Source: Pacificispira spongiicola (GTDB taxonomy: Bacteria; Pseudomonadota; Alphaproteobacteria; UBA8366; Aestuariispiraceae). From it: a stretch of DNA of 64,000 bases. Position 1 is the stretch's first letter; every line of letters starts with the position of its first letter. The notes below the pieces were generated by a model. It did not search any database. It was given only the letters and a program-made list of their open reading frames with translations, and was not told where the DNA came from. A program made the translations under genes and the position numbers. The stretch spans positions 558,001 through 622,000 of the forward strand of contig NZ_JABBNT010000001.1 of the NCBI RefSeq assembly GCF_012926505.1, given 5' to 3'. Of the stretch, positions 34,488 through 44,221 are shown in pieces.

Positions 34488-35288
34488 TCAATCCCTCGTC
34501 ATGGCACGACTGCTCATCACAAGCGCCGCTGTGGCGATGATCAGAGAGGCGATAATCATGAGGGTGGAAATGGCATTCAGTTCCGGCGTCGTGCCGCGCT
34601 TGATCAGCCCGAAGATATAGACGGGCAGCGTCGTCGACCCGCCGGAATTGAGGAGATTGGACGTGATGAAATCGTCCATGGAAATGACGAAGGCCAGCAT
34701 CGCCCCGGCGAAGACACCCGGCGCGATCATCGGCAGGGTCACACGGCGGAAGGCGACCCAGGGACTGGCGAACAGGTCGCGGGCGGCCTCTTCCATCTCC
34801 AGTGTCATGCCCTGCATCCGGGCGCGGATCGGCAGAAAGGCGAAGGGGGTGCAGAACGCCGTATGCGCCAGGATCAGCTTCAGCATCCCGTTCGTCAGGC
34901 CGATCTGCGAAAACAGGATCAGCACCGCGACGGCGACGACGATTTCCGGCAACATCAGCGGCATGTTCACCACGGCTTCCGACAATTGGAAGATGCCGCG
35001 CCGGGGCGCACGGCTCAAAACCATGGCGGCGCATAATGCGATCAGCGTTGCCCCGATTGTCGCGATGACCGCGACGATGAACGACACTTCCAGGGCCGCC
35101 AACAGCGCCTTGTTTTCCAGTGCCGCGGCATACCATTTCGTGGAAAACCCGGACCAGACGGACACCAGGCGGTTTTCGTTGAAGGAATACCAGACGACCA
35201 CGCCGATCGGCAGATACAGCCAGATGAAGAAGATCAGCGTGACGAGGCGCGCGCCGGGATAATGGCGGACATCGGTGGCTCGGTTCAC
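34488..35288 (-). CDS. ABC transporter permease, PotC/PotI-like
   Basis: A 266-residue permease with six predicted spans and the EAA loop EEAARDLFASPWVAFRRVTLP. The start is GTG 35288, overlapping the upstream permease stop (GTGA) with AGGAGG 7 nt upstream; the longer open frame ahead of it is the shadow of the first permease. It pairs with the PotB/PotH-like protein. Confidence 0.88.
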   Translation of the reverse strand: MNRATDVRHYPGARLVTLIFFIWLYLPIGVVVWYSFNENRLVSVWSGFSTKWYAAALENKALLAALEVSFIVAVIATIGATLIALCAAMVLSRAPRRGIFQLSEAVVNMPLMLPEIVVAVAVLILFSQIGLTNGMLKLILAHTAFCTPFAFLPIRARMQGMTLEMEEAARDLFASPWVAFRRVTLPMIAPGVFAGAMLAFVISMDDFITSNLLNSGGSTTLPVYIFGLIKRGTTPELNAISTLMIIASLIIATAALVMSSRAMTRD

Positions 35289-36163
35289 AGCAACGCCTCC
35301 TTCCGGCTGGCGCGGCGCGCGTTGAGCATGAGCAGAACCACCACGATGGCCATCAGCACCAGCGCAATCGCCGCGCCGAACGGCCAGTTGCGGGCCCCAC
35401 CGAACTGCGACTGAATCAGCGTGCCCATCATCATCAGCTTGCCGCCGCCCAGCAGCATGGGTTCCAGTACCGTACCGATGGCCGGGACGAAAACCAGGAT
35501 CGCCCCGGCGGCAAGACCGGGCCAAGTCAGGGGCAGAATGATCTTCCGCAGCGTCACCCAGCGGTTGCCGTACAGATCATGGGATGCCTCCAGCAACGCC
35601 GGGTCCAATTTCTCGATCGCCGCGAAGACCGGCAGCACCATCAGCGGGATATAGCTGTAGACCATCCCAGCGAGCATGGCGCCCGGCGTGAACAGGAAGG
35701 TGTCGATCTCCCCGCCGCCGACGAACCGCCACAGCTTTTCCGCCAACCCGTTATTCCCCAGGATAATCAGCCACGCATACACACGTACGATCATCGACAC
35801 CCAGAACGGCAGCGTGACCAGATAGATCAGCAACGGTTTCCAACGGCCGGGGCTCTGCGCGATGATATAGGCGACGGGCAGCGCCAGGATCATACAGATC
35901 GCCGTGGTCGCAAGGCCCAACGCCAAGGTCCGCCCAATGATGATCAGATATTTCGGTGTGAATTCCAGTTCGTCGGTCCAGCCGAGGGAGAACAGCAGCT
36001 CACGATAGCTGTCGATATTGGCGCTCCATTCGAAGCCGCCATAGGCGCCGCGTTCCGCGAAGCTGACGCCGATGACGATCCCCACCGGGATGATCAACGT
36101 GAACAGCATGATCGCCCAGGCGGGGACGAGGCCCCAGAAGCGGAAGCTGCGCAAGACGGTCAT
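35285..36163 (-). CDS. ABC transporter permease, PotB/PotH-like
   Basis: A 292-residue permease with six predicted spans and the EAA loop EASHDLYGNRWVTLRKIILP. The start overlaps the ATPase stop (ATGA). It forms the membrane channel with the downstream permease. Confidence 0.92.
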   Translation of the reverse strand: MTVLRSFRFWGLVPAWAIMLFTLIIPVGIVIGVSFAERGAYGGFEWSANIDSYRELLFSLGWTDELEFTPKYLIIIGRTLALGLATTAICMILALPVAYIIAQSPGRWKPLLIYLVTLPFWVSMIVRVYAWLIILGNNGLAEKLWRFVGGGEIDTFLFTPGAMLAGMVYSYIPLMVLPVFAAIEKLDPALLEASHDLYGNRWVTLRKIILPLTWPGLAAGAILVFVPAIGTVLEPMLLGGGKLMMMGTLIQSQFGGARNWPFGAAIALVLMAIVVVLLMLNARRASRKEALL

Positions 36164-37233
36164 CTGGCCAATACCCGCGCGCTGTCGTCGCGGAAGCCCA
36201 AGGGCACCGTCTGTCCGATGTCGAAACTGTCGGCGTGACTGACGTCGTTGCGGCGCGACACGCGCAGCAGGATGCCCGACACATCCACCGTATAATGGGT
36301 GAAGCCGCCCATATAGTTACGGCCCGCAATCGTCCCGGTCAGGGAATTGCCGGTCGCCTGTTCCGCCATGCCGATCTTTTCCGGACGCAGGGAGACCGTC
36401 ACCGGCCCCGGACCCGTCACGCCCTTCTGAAACGTCGTGATGTCGAAGCCGAACGGGGTCTTAACCCGCGCCTTGTCGCCATCGACCGACACGACCGTGC
36501 CGTCCAGGAAATTGGTTTCGCCTATAAAGTCCGCGACGAAGCGGTTTTCCGGGTCTTCGTAGATTTCGGACGGCGTGCCGATCTGTTGAATTTGTCCGTC
36601 GCCCAGGACGCAGATCCGATCCGACATATCCAGTGCCTCGTCCTGGTCATGGGTGACGAAGACAAAGGTAATACCAGTCTGACGCTGCAACTGGCGCAAC
36701 TCGTCGCGCATGGCCTGCCGCAGCTTCAAATCCAGCGCCGACAGCGGTTCGTCCAACAGCAATATTTGCGGTTCCGTTGCCAAGGCCCGTGCCAGGGCGA
36801 TGCGTTGCCGCTGCCCGCCGGACAATTGGAGCGGGTTCCGAGCGGCGAAATCGGACATATGCACAAGGTCCAGCATTTCCCCGACCCGCGCGTCGCGCCG
36901 GGCCTTGTCCCAACCCAGATTTTCAAGACCGAAGGCGATGTTCTGCGCCAAGGTCATATGCGGGAAAAGAGCGTAGCTCTGAAAGACCGTGTTCACCTTG
37001 CGCTTTTCCGGCGGCAGGCCTGCGATTTCCTTGCCATAGAGCAAGATCGCGCCGCTCGTCGGACTTTCAAAGCCCGCGATCATTCGCAACAGCGTGGTCT
37101 TGCCACAGCCCGACGGGCCGAGAAGCGTGAAGAATTCGTTCTCGTCGATGGTGAAGCTTACGTGATCCAGCGCACGATAGCTGCCGAACTGCTTTGATAC
37201 GTCAAAGACCTCCAGGGCCCGGCCGCGCGTCAT
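36160..37233 (-). CDS. ABC transporter ATP-binding protein, PotA/PotG-like
   Basis: A 357-residue ATPase with Walker A GPSGCGKTT, signature LSGGQRQRIALARAL, Walker B ILLLDEP, H-loop VTHD and a C-terminal TOBE domain. It heads the second polyamine-type importer operon. GGGGAG precedes the ATG. A LysR-type site lies about 140 nt upstream. Confidence 0.93.
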   Translation of the reverse strand: MTRGRALEVFDVSKQFGSYRALDHVSFTIDENEFFTLLGPSGCGKTTLLRMIAGFESPTSGAILLYGKEIAGLPPEKRKVNTVFQSYALFPHMTLAQNIAFGLENLGWDKARRDARVGEMLDLVHMSDFAARNPLQLSGGQRQRIALARALATEPQILLLDEPLSALDLKLRQAMRDELRQLQRQTGITFVFVTHDQDEALDMSDRICVLGDGQIQQIGTPSEIYEDPENRFVADFIGETNFLDGTVVSVDGDKARVKTPFGFDITTFQKGVTGPGPVTVSLRPEKIGMAEQATGNSLTGTIAGRNYMGGFTHYTVDVSGILLRVSRRNDVSHADSFDIGQTVPLGFRDDSARVLAR

Positions 37234-37368
37234 ACGTTACTCCCCATTGCTCCATCCCGATCCCAGACACAACCTGTGGAACAGCACCGCTCATGCCCAC
37301 ATGTCTTGGAAAGGCAACAGAGTGGCATCTGCGCGGTTCAAGTAAATTACACTTTACGGAAGCTCGAC

Positions 37369-37383
37369 TTAGGCCACCCCTAA
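37369..37383. promoter_or_regulatory. LysR-type operator site 2 (TTAG-N7-CTAA)
   Basis: CTTAGG-CCACC-CCTAAC upstream of the ABC importer operon, in the 268-nt gap between it and the lysR-type gene. It keeps the TTAG/CTAA arms and the spacing of the other four sites. Confidence 0.6.
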
Positions 37384-37501
37384 CTGCACGCAAAATTGGC
37401 ACAGGTGCCGCCTAATTGCGCATTTCCAACGTGAACCGCCTCGCCACAGCCGCGATTTTATGCAAGCGATGTCGCTGTTTTGTGCAGTGAGAAATTGGTG
37501 G

Positions 37502-38455
37502 TCAAGCCGACGCGTCGGTGCCGCCCTTGGGCAATTCCAACCCCGGCGCGTGGGTGGGGGTGATACGCGACCGGCAATGGTCCAGGAAGGCCCGGACGGT
37601 CAGGGAATTCAAGGCCCCTTCGGGATGCAGCAACCCCAGCTTCATTGGCCGGACCGGCCCCGTCATGGGGACGAGGCGCAGCGGCTTTCCATCCGGCGCG
37701 CGGGTCGTGGCAGGTCGGATATTGGCGATGGAATAACCGAACCCGTTGGCGACCAACGACCGCATCACGGCGATATCGCGCGTTCGTTCGGCGATCTTCG
37801 GCTTCACGCCCAGTTCATCGAAAAAGGACAGGAAGTATTCCGCACTCATCGGCAGGTCGAGCAGGATCAACGGATAGTCGACCAGCATCTCCAGCGAGAT
37901 ACTGTCCAGATGGCTCAATTCATGGACCTCCGGCAGCAACACGAAAGGCGGCAATTCGATCAACGGAATGAATTCCAGGTCAGACGGAATCTTCAGATCG
38001 TAGGTCAGCGCGATGTCCAGGCGCGCCGACCGCAGGCCTTCGAAAATCTCCAACTGGTCGCGTTCGTATTGCCGGAAGCTCACTTCCGGATAGGTATCGA
38101 CGAAACTGCGCCGGATTTGCGGCAGGACGATTTGCGCGAAGGTCACCAGACCGCCGACATTCAACGGTCCCCGCACCTGTCCCGTAATGTCGTTCGACAG
38201 GTCGTTCAGCTTGCGCGCACGCTCCAACACATCGCGGGCATGTTCCAGGAACCGCAGCCCGCCCTGAGTCAGCGAGAGCCCCTGAGCATGGCGGCGAATG
38301 AACAACTGAACGCCGAATTCGGCTTCAAGCTGAGAGATGGCGGCGGAAATCGACGGCGACGATACGCTTACCTTTTCCGCGGCAAGCGCAATCGATCCGC
38401 ATTCCCCGACAGCCACAAAATATTCCAGCTGACGCAGCGTGAAACGTAAGGCCAA
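37502..38455 (-). CDS. LysR family transcriptional regulator
   Basis: A 317-residue LysR-type regulator: N-terminal winged helix (FTLRQLEYFVAVGECGSIALAAEKVSVS, SPSISAAISQLEAEFG) and a co-inducer-binding domain. The start appears to be TTG 38455. A TTAG-N7-CTAA site 24-38 nt upstream suggests autoregulation, and the same site precedes the ABC importer, both monooxygenases and the GMC oxidoreductase. Confidence 0.9.
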   Translation of the reverse strand: MALRFTLRQLEYFVAVGECGSIALAAEKVSVSSPSISAAISQLEAEFGVQLFIRRHAQGLSLTQGGLRFLEHARDVLERARKLNDLSNDITGQVRGPLNVGGLVTFAQIVLPQIRRSFVDTYPEVSFRQYERDQLEIFEGLRSARLDIALTYDLKIPSDLEFIPLIELPPFVLLPEVHELSHLDSISLEMLVDYPLILLDLPMSAEYFLSFFDELGVKPKIAERTRDIAVMRSLVANGFGYSIANIRPATTRAPDGKPLRLVPMTGPVRPMKLGLLHPEGALNSLTVRAFLDHCRSRITPTHAPGLELPKGGTDASA

Positions 38456-38478
38456 GTTTTTCCCATCCGGTACTTATA

Positions 38479-38493
38479 TTAGGTTTTCCCTAA
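38479..38493. promoter_or_regulatory. LysR-type operator site 3 (autoregulatory position)
   Basis: ATTAGG-TTTTC-CCTAAT, a perfect inverted repeat, followed by a third half-site CTAA at 38495. It lies immediately upstream of the lysR-type start. Confidence 0.65.
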
Positions 38494-38516
38494 TCTAATC
38501 CGGCAGGGGATGCGGA

Positions 38517-39998
38517 TCAATATTTGATCCAAACGGTTTTCAGCGCAGTGTATTTGTCGAAGGAGTGGATCGACAGGTCACGACCGAAGCCCGATTGCTT
38601 CATACCGCCGAAGGGCGTCATCGCCGACAGCGCATCCACCGTATTGACCGACACCGTCCCGGCATTCAGCCGGTCCGATACGTCCATCGCCCGGCTGAGG
38701 TTCCCCGTCCAGACGGAGGCCGCCAATCCATAGATCGTGTCGTTGGCAATCGCCACCGCGTCGTCATCGGTCTCGAAGGTCTGGACGGACAGGACGGGAC
38801 CGAAGATTTCCTCCCGCGCGATACGTGCGTCACGCGGCACATCAGCGAAAATTGTCGGTTGAATGAAGGCGTCGGAAATGCCGATCGACACCCGCTCCCC
38901 GCCGGTAACCAGACGCGCCTCTTGCTTGCCGGATTTCAGGAAGCCTTCCACGCGGTCGGCATGGGACCGATCGACCATCGCCCCCATCTGCGTTTCGGGG
39001 TCGAGCGGGTCGCCCTGGCGGATCGCCGCCGCCCGTGCGGCCAGCTTCTCCAGCATCGCATCGGCGATATCCTGATGCACCAGCAGCCGGGAATTCGCGG
39101 AGCAGACCTCCCCCTGATTGAAGAAGATGCCGAAGGCCGCCATGTCCGCCGCCGCGTCCAGATCGGCATCCGGGAAGATCAGGTTCGGGCTTTTGCCGCC
39201 GGTTTCCAGCCATACCTGCTTCATATTGCTCTCACCGGCATAGCGCTGGAACATCTTGCCGACAGCAGTGGACCCGGTGAAGACGAGGCAATCCACATCC
39301 TCGTGACGGCCCAGGGCCTGCCCGGCCTCCTCGCCATATCCCGGCACGACGTTCAAGACACCGTCCGGCAAACCGGCTTCCGCCGCCAGTTCCGCCAGTC
39401 GCAGGGCCGACAGGGGCGATTGTTCCGCCGGTTTCAACACGACGGAATTCCCGGCGGCGAGCGCCGGGGCCAGTTTCCAGGTCGCCATATCCAACGGGAA
39501 GTTCCACGGCACAACGGCGCCGATAACGCCCAGCGGCACGCGCCGGATCATCGCCACATCGCGCCCGCCGGTCGGCGCGACCTCGTCATACAGCTTGTCG
39601 ATCGCTTCGGCATGCCATTGGAAGAAATAGGCGGAACCGGGCACATCCACGTTGACGGTTTCCGAAATCGGCTTGCCCATATCCAACGTATCCAGCAAGG
39701 CCAATTCGGTCAGGTTCTCGCGGATCAGACCTGCCAGTTTCAGCAGGACTTCCTTGCGTTCCCCCGGCGTTTTGCGGGACCAGCGACCGTCCTCAAACGC
39801 CGCGCGGGCGGCGATCACGGCGCGGTCGATATCCGCCGCCCCGCCGCGCGCCGGTTGAGCGATGACCGCCCCGGTGGCGGGATTGATGCTGTCGAATACC
39901 CGACCGTCCGCAGCGGGGGCGAAGGCGCCATCGATCCAGCATCCCGTATGCGGTTTAAGAGCGGCGGCCTTTGCGCGGTATTCGTCAAAACTCAGCAT
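38517..39998 (-). CDS. Aldehyde dehydrogenase, PuuC-like
   Basis: A 493-residue NAD(P)-dependent aldehyde dehydrogenase with catalytic Glu in LETGGKSPNLIFPDAD and Cys in NQGEVCSANSRLLV. The NQGEVCSA wording and proximity to a polyamine-type importer resemble gamma-glutamyl-gamma-aminobutyraldehyde dehydrogenase (PuuC). ATG 39998 has AGGAGG 5 nt upstream. It follows the DUF1028 gene in the monooxygenase-RidA-DUF1028-ALDH operon. Confidence 0.9.
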   Translation of the reverse strand: MLSFDEYRAKAAALKPHTGCWIDGAFAPAADGRVFDSINPATGAVIAQPARGGAADIDRAVIAARAAFEDGRWSRKTPGERKEVLLKLAGLIRENLTELALLDTLDMGKPISETVNVDVPGSAYFFQWHAEAIDKLYDEVAPTGGRDVAMIRRVPLGVIGAVVPWNFPLDMATWKLAPALAAGNSVVLKPAEQSPLSALRLAELAAEAGLPDGVLNVVPGYGEEAGQALGRHEDVDCLVFTGSTAVGKMFQRYAGESNMKQVWLETGGKSPNLIFPDADLDAAADMAAFGIFFNQGEVCSANSRLLVHQDIADAMLEKLAARAAAIRQGDPLDPETQMGAMVDRSHADRVEGFLKSGKQEARLVTGGERVSIGISDAFIQPTIFADVPRDARIAREEIFGPVLSVQTFETDDDAVAIANDTIYGLAASVWTGNLSRAMDVSDRLNAGTVSVNTVDALSAMTPFGGMKQSGFGRDLSIHSFDKYTALKTVWIKY

Positions 39999-40006
39999 CG
40001 GACCTC

Positions 40007-40681
40007 CTATTCGTCGCCGGGCACGCCGTAGGACGGCGCGGCTGTCGGGTTCAGGGCTCGGGTCACGTAATCGTCGGCCTGCGGTTTGTAGACGTCCCAC
40101 GCTGCGGCGAGCGCCGCGATGGGACAATCCTCCGTCCAATCGATCCGCAATTCGGCATAGGGCCAGTCTTGCTTGTCGACGATCAACATCCCGGCGGAAT
40201 GGACGGGACCGGCCTCTCCCCCCAGGGACAGCGCCGCCTGCATGGCTGCGATCAGTCGGTCGCCCAGGGAGCCGGTGGCCTTCTCAAACCCCGTCACCAT
40301 CGCTTGCGGGACGCCGGCATCAGCCAGCAGGTTTCCGCCGGCCGCACAATCCCTGCCGGATGCCGACGACCACGTACCCAAAGCCTTACCGCCGGAATGA
40401 ATCGCGGTACCGCCCTGCCCGTCAACGGCGAGCACCTGCCGGTAATCGGGATAGGCTTCGTCCCGGATCGCGGCGGCCAATGCGTCCTCTGCGGATTTCC
40501 CCGCCGCCAGGAGGTCCAGAACGATCGGCCCCAGCGCCGGGTTGGTCACGTTCTGGGTCGCGACCGCGCCGACACCGGCCCGTGCGAAAGCGCACCGCGC
40601 CGCCACCGCCGGGGAGGACGACGAAATTGCCAGACCGAACCGACCGGTTTCAGCGCAGCGTGCAACGATAGAGAAGGTCAT
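40007..40681 (-). CDS. DUF1028 family (Ntn-hydrolase-like) protein
   Basis: A 224-residue DUF1028 protein; the N-terminus TFSIVARCAETGRFGLAISSSSPAV is the hallmark of the family. The fold is predicted to be Ntn-hydrolase-like, with Thr2 a possible nucleophile after Met removal. Genomes often place it with RidA and amine or amino-acid catabolic genes, as here, suggesting amide hydrolysis. Confidence 0.87.
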   Translation of the reverse strand: MTFSIVARCAETGRFGLAISSSSPAVAARCAFARAGVGAVATQNVTNPALGPIVLDLLAAGKSAEDALAAAIRDEAYPDYRQVLAVDGQGGTAIHSGGKALGTWSSASGRDCAAGGNLLADAGVPQAMVTGFEKATGSLGDRLIAAMQAALSLGGEAGPVHSAGMLIVDKQDWPYAELRIDWTEDCPIAALAAAWDVYKPQADDYVTRALNPTAAPSYGVPGDE

Positions 40682-40702
40682 CGGGCCCCCTTTCGGTGTC
40701 GA

Positions 40703-41116
40703 TCAATCGGGGATAACGAATGTGGCGTCGATTTCGACCAGCCATTCCGGACGGGCCAGCGCCGTCACCACCACGCCGGTCGAAACCGGATGCACGCCGC
40801 GAATATAGTCGCCCATCGTGCGATAGACCGCTTCCCGGTGACGCACGTCGGTCAGGTAGACGACGACCTTGCACATATGCGCCATCTCTCCGCCCGCTTC
40901 GGTGATGAGCTGCTGGATGTTCTGCATCACCTTGTGGGTCTGTTCCACCGGATCGCCGCTTTTGATATTTTCCGCCGTGTCCAGGTCCTGCGGGCACTGG
41001 CCGCGCAGGAAGACGGTGGCGCCACGGGCGACGACCGCCTGGCACAGATCGTTATCCAGCTTCTGTTCGGGATAGGTGTCGCGCGTGTTGAACTTACGAA
41101 TGCGGGTGTGGGCCAT
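40703..41116 (-). CDS. RidA family protein (enamine/imine deaminase-like)
   Basis: A 137-residue RidA-fold protein (QAVVARGATVFLRGQCPQDLD, HKVMQNIQQLITEAG, HMCKVVVYLTDVRHR). RidA proteins hydrolyse reactive enamines and imines, which are formed when amines are oxidised. ATG 41116 is preferred because GGAG lies upstream; ATG 41128 is the alternative. The canonical RidA arginine position reads as VVVYLTDVRHREA here, so activity on enamines is plausible but not certain. Confidence 0.87.
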   Translation of the reverse strand: MAHTRIRKFNTRDTYPEQKLDNDLCQAVVARGATVFLRGQCPQDLDTAENIKSGDPVEQTHKVMQNIQQLITEAGGEMAHMCKVVVYLTDVRHREAVYRTMGDYIRGVHPVSTGVVVTALARPEWLVEIDATFVIPD

Positions 41117-41154
41117 TGGGCTCTCCATGCCGGATAGGGTTAAGATTCGATGCG

Positions 41155-42426
41155 TCAGGCGGGTTCGGGCAAACGGACCTCCGAGCCCTTATATGACAAG
41201 TAGCCGCGCTGTTTGGAAATATGGTCGGCGACGAATTTCGCATCGTGCCAGACGCCCCAGAGGAAGGACGACCCGCGCCGCGACTGCCACGGCAGCCCCA
41301 GGAAATAGACCCCCGGCTCCGTGGACACACCGCGCCGATGGGCAGGGCGTCCAGACTTGTCGAAGGCATCGACCTGCAACCAGCCGAAATCCAGCGCGAA
41401 TCCCGTGGCCCACAGGATCGTGGTGATCCCCGCCTCTTTCAGGTCCAGTTGCGAAATCGGATCGGTCATGCAGGCCGGGTCCGGGCCGATCACGCGCGCG
41501 TCGGGTTCTTCCGGCAGGTCCAGCCCGTTGCGGGCGACGAAGTCATCGGCCTCGTCCAACAAGGATAGGTAATTGGCGTCCCCGGCGGCGACATTGCGCG
41601 TCAAGTCGGATGCGAAGGACATCACACCGTCGCGATAGGTTTCGGTGCGGCCGACCAAGGTGATCCCCTGTTCCGCCAGGTTCCGGAAATCGATGGTGTG
41701 TCCACCATCCGCGCCGCTGACGGCGATGGTCGTGTGTTCGACGCCCGGCGTTGTTTCCGCATCCCACTTATTCAGGACACCCAGCCACCAAACGAAATCC
41801 CGCCCACGATAGCGGCGCGGCGGGCGGTCATGCGGACCGACCGACAGATAGACGCGCTTTCCGGCTTGGTTCAACTCGTCGGCGATCTGAACGCCGGACG
41901 ACCCCGCGCCGACGACCAGAACCGCCCCGTCCGGCAATTGCGCCGGATTGCGGTAGGCATTGGAATGGATCTGCGCGACCCCGGCTTCATCCGGCACGAT
42001 ACCGGGGATGATCGGCTTCTGAAACGGGCCGGTCGCGGCGACGACATATTGCGCTTCAATCACCCCGTCCGACGTTTCCACCCGAAAACCGGACCAACCG
42101 TCTAGACGCGTCACCGACGTCACGGACACACCGCACCGGATCGGCGCTTTGATACGGGCGGCATAATCGACGAGGTAGTCTGCGATGCCTTCCTTCGGCA
42201 CGAAGGCATCCTGATCGAAGCCATCGAATTCACCGTTGGGGAAACGGTCGTGCCAGGCCGGGCCGTTGGCGACCAGCGAATCCCACCGTTCCGACCGCCA
42301 GCGTTCGGCGATCCGGCTGCGTTCCAGGACGATATGGGGAATGGCGTTCTTACCCAGATGTTCGCTCATCGCTATCCCAGCCTGACCGCCGCCGACAACA
42401 AGCACTTCCGTTTTCTCGACCGACAT
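41155..42426 (-). CDS. Flavin-containing monooxygenase-like NAD(P)/FAD oxidoreductase (copy 2)
   Basis: A 423-residue paralogue of the protein at 32045-33304, with the same landmarks: VLVVGGGQAGIAMSEHLG, WRSERWDSLVANGPAWHDRFP, AVLVVGAGSSGVQIADEL and WATGFALDFGW. It heads an operon with RidA, DUF1028 and aldehyde dehydrogenase genes. The set suggests oxidative breakdown of an amine through imine and aldehyde intermediates. AAAGGGA precedes the ATG. Confidence 0.86.
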   Translation of the reverse strand: MSVEKTEVLVVGGGQAGIAMSEHLGKNAIPHIVLERSRIAERWRSERWDSLVANGPAWHDRFPNGEFDGFDQDAFVPKEGIADYLVDYAARIKAPIRCGVSVTSVTRLDGWSGFRVETSDGVIEAQYVVAATGPFQKPIIPGIVPDEAGVAQIHSNAYRNPAQLPDGAVLVVGAGSSGVQIADELNQAGKRVYLSVGPHDRPPRRYRGRDFVWWLGVLNKWDAETTPGVEHTTIAVSGADGGHTIDFRNLAEQGITLVGRTETYRDGVMSFASDLTRNVAAGDANYLSLLDEADDFVARNGLDLPEEPDARVIGPDPACMTDPISQLDLKEAGITTILWATGFALDFGWLQVDAFDKSGRPAHRRGVSTEPGVYFLGLPWQSRRGSSFLWGVWHDAKFVADHISKQRGYLSYKGSEVRLPEPA

Positions 42427-42538
42427 TTCAGCGTCCCTTTCCGATCGTCTGCATATTCCGGTTGCCGCTCAGCGGCAGGTCCCGTGATATCTGACGCATC
42501 TCCTGATAAGGGAAAAGAAAAACATACATCACTTATGA

Positions 42539-42553
42539 TTAGTTTAGGCCTAA
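42539..42553. promoter_or_regulatory. LysR-type operator site 4 (TTAG-N7-CTAA)
   Basis: TTAG-TTTAGGC-CTAA with a further CTAA at 42554, about 115 nt upstream of the second monooxygenase start. It overlaps the stop codon of the GMC oxidoreductase gene. Confidence 0.6.
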
Positions 42554-44142
42554 CTAATTAGAACGGCCCGGGCGCATCGTTCGCCGATCATCATCGACGG
42601 AACATTGGTATTCCCGCCGATCAGCGTCGGCATGATGGACGCATCCGCGACCCGCAGCCCGTCGAGGCCGGAGACCTTCATCGTCGCCGGATCGACCACC
42701 GCCATCGGGTCCGTCCCCATCTTGCAGGTCCCGACCGGGTGATAGACGGTCAGTGCCTCCGCCCGCAGGTAGTCCAGGATTTCGTCATCGGTCCGGACGT
42801 CCGGGCCGGGCAGGATTTCCGGCCCGCGAATGGGGGCGAAGACATCGGATTCGAAAATCGACCGCGCGACCTTGATCCCTTCGACGAGCGTCTGCGCGTC
42901 TTCGGGGGCGGAGAAGAATTTGTGGTCGATTTCCGCCGCGCCATTCCCGACAAGACGGATTTCCCCCACGGATTTGGGCCGCAGGACGCAGGTATGGACG
43001 GCATAACCATGGCCGTATTCCACCAGCCGACCTCGATGGCTGCGGTAGCCGGGGACGAAATGGAACTGAATATCCGGTTCCTTTCCGGCATATTTGGTCT
43101 TCGCGAAACCGCCCGCTTCGACATAGTTGGTCGTCAGCATCCCCTTGCGGGCGAACATCCACTGGAACGGCGCGGCCAGCATCGACGGCAGGTTTGCGAC
43201 GGACAGTCCCAGCGTTTTCGTTGAACTCGACCGGACGGTAATCATCCCATCCACGTGATCGCGCAAATTCTGGCCGACACCGGGCAGGTCGTGCAGGACC
43301 GACACGCCCGCGGCTTTCAAACCAGCGGCGGGACCGATCCCCGACCGCATCATCAAGGTCGGCGATCCGATCGCCCCGGCGGACAGAATAACCTCCTTCG
43401 CCGCCGTCAATGTCTGCACGCCCGCTTTCGTGGCGACCTCCACCCCCGTGACGCGGGTCCCGTCCAGGATGAGGCGGCGGGTTTCCGTTTCCGCCAGGAC
43501 GGTCAGGTTCGGACGGTCCAGAACCGGTTTCAGGAAGGCGCGATAAGACGACCAGCGCATCCCGTCCTTTTGCGTGACGTTGTAAATCCCGACACCGAAT
43601 TGATCGCCGTCGTTGAAGTCCGTCTTTTCCGGCAAGCCGACGGATTTTCCGGCCTCAATGAACATTCGGGAGACCGGGTTCGGGTCACGCGCCTTGTTGA
43701 CATAGAGTTCACCGTCGAAACCGTGCCAATCCGCGGATTGGCCGACCCGGTTCCGCTCCAGCGATTTGAAGACGGGCAGTACATCGTCCCAGGCCCATCC
43801 CGCGCAGCCGAGTTCCGCCCATTCGTCATAATCCGAACAAGCCCCGCGAATGAAGACCATGGAATTGATCGTCGACGACCCGCCCAGGGCCTTACCGCGA
43901 TTGACCGGAATCCGACGATTGTTGAGTTCCGGTTGCGGCGTCCCGACATAGGCGTAGTCGTATTTCGGATTGCCGTAGAGCGACAGGATACCCGCCGGAA
44001 TGCTGACATTCGGCGCGCTTTCCGACCCGCCACCTTCGACCACGCAGACCGAATTGCCGCTATTCGCCGACAACCGATTGGCGAGAACGCATCCCGCCGA
44101 CCCCGCGCCGATAATGATATAGTCGAAGGCTGTCTTACTCAC
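42550..44142 (-). CDS. GMC family oxidoreductase, choline-dehydrogenase-like
   Basis: A 530-residue FAD enzyme with the GMC fingerprints FDYIIIGAGSAGCVLANRLS near the N-terminus, GKALGGSSTINSMVFIRG and the C-terminal VYHPVGTCKMG with the active-site His. It oxidises an alcohol; choline is one option but the neighbours suggest an alcohol from amine catabolism. GTG 44142 has GGGGAG 8 nt upstream. Confidence 0.9.
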   Translation of the reverse strand: MSKTAFDYIIIGAGSAGCVLANRLSANSGNSVCVVEGGGSESAPNVSIPAGILSLYGNPKYDYAYVGTPQPELNNRRIPVNRGKALGGSSTINSMVFIRGACSDYDEWAELGCAGWAWDDVLPVFKSLERNRVGQSADWHGFDGELYVNKARDPNPVSRMFIEAGKSVGLPEKTDFNDGDQFGVGIYNVTQKDGMRWSSYRAFLKPVLDRPNLTVLAETETRRLILDGTRVTGVEVATKAGVQTLTAAKEVILSAGAIGSPTLMMRSGIGPAAGLKAAGVSVLHDLPGVGQNLRDHVDGMITVRSSSTKTLGLSVANLPSMLAAPFQWMFARKGMLTTNYVEAGGFAKTKYAGKEPDIQFHFVPGYRSHRGRLVEYGHGYAVHTCVLRPKSVGEIRLVGNGAAEIDHKFFSAPEDAQTLVEGIKVARSIFESDVFAPIRGPEILPGPDVRTDDEILDYLRAEALTVYHPVGTCKMGTDPMAVVDPATMKVSGLDGLRVADASIMPTLIGGNTNVPSMMIGERCARAVLIS

Positions 44143-44221
44143 GCTGTCGTCTCCCCGTTGCTGCACTGCAATGAAGCACCAGGAGAAGGCTAGGTCATAG
44201 TAGCAATTCTCTCGCCCACGC

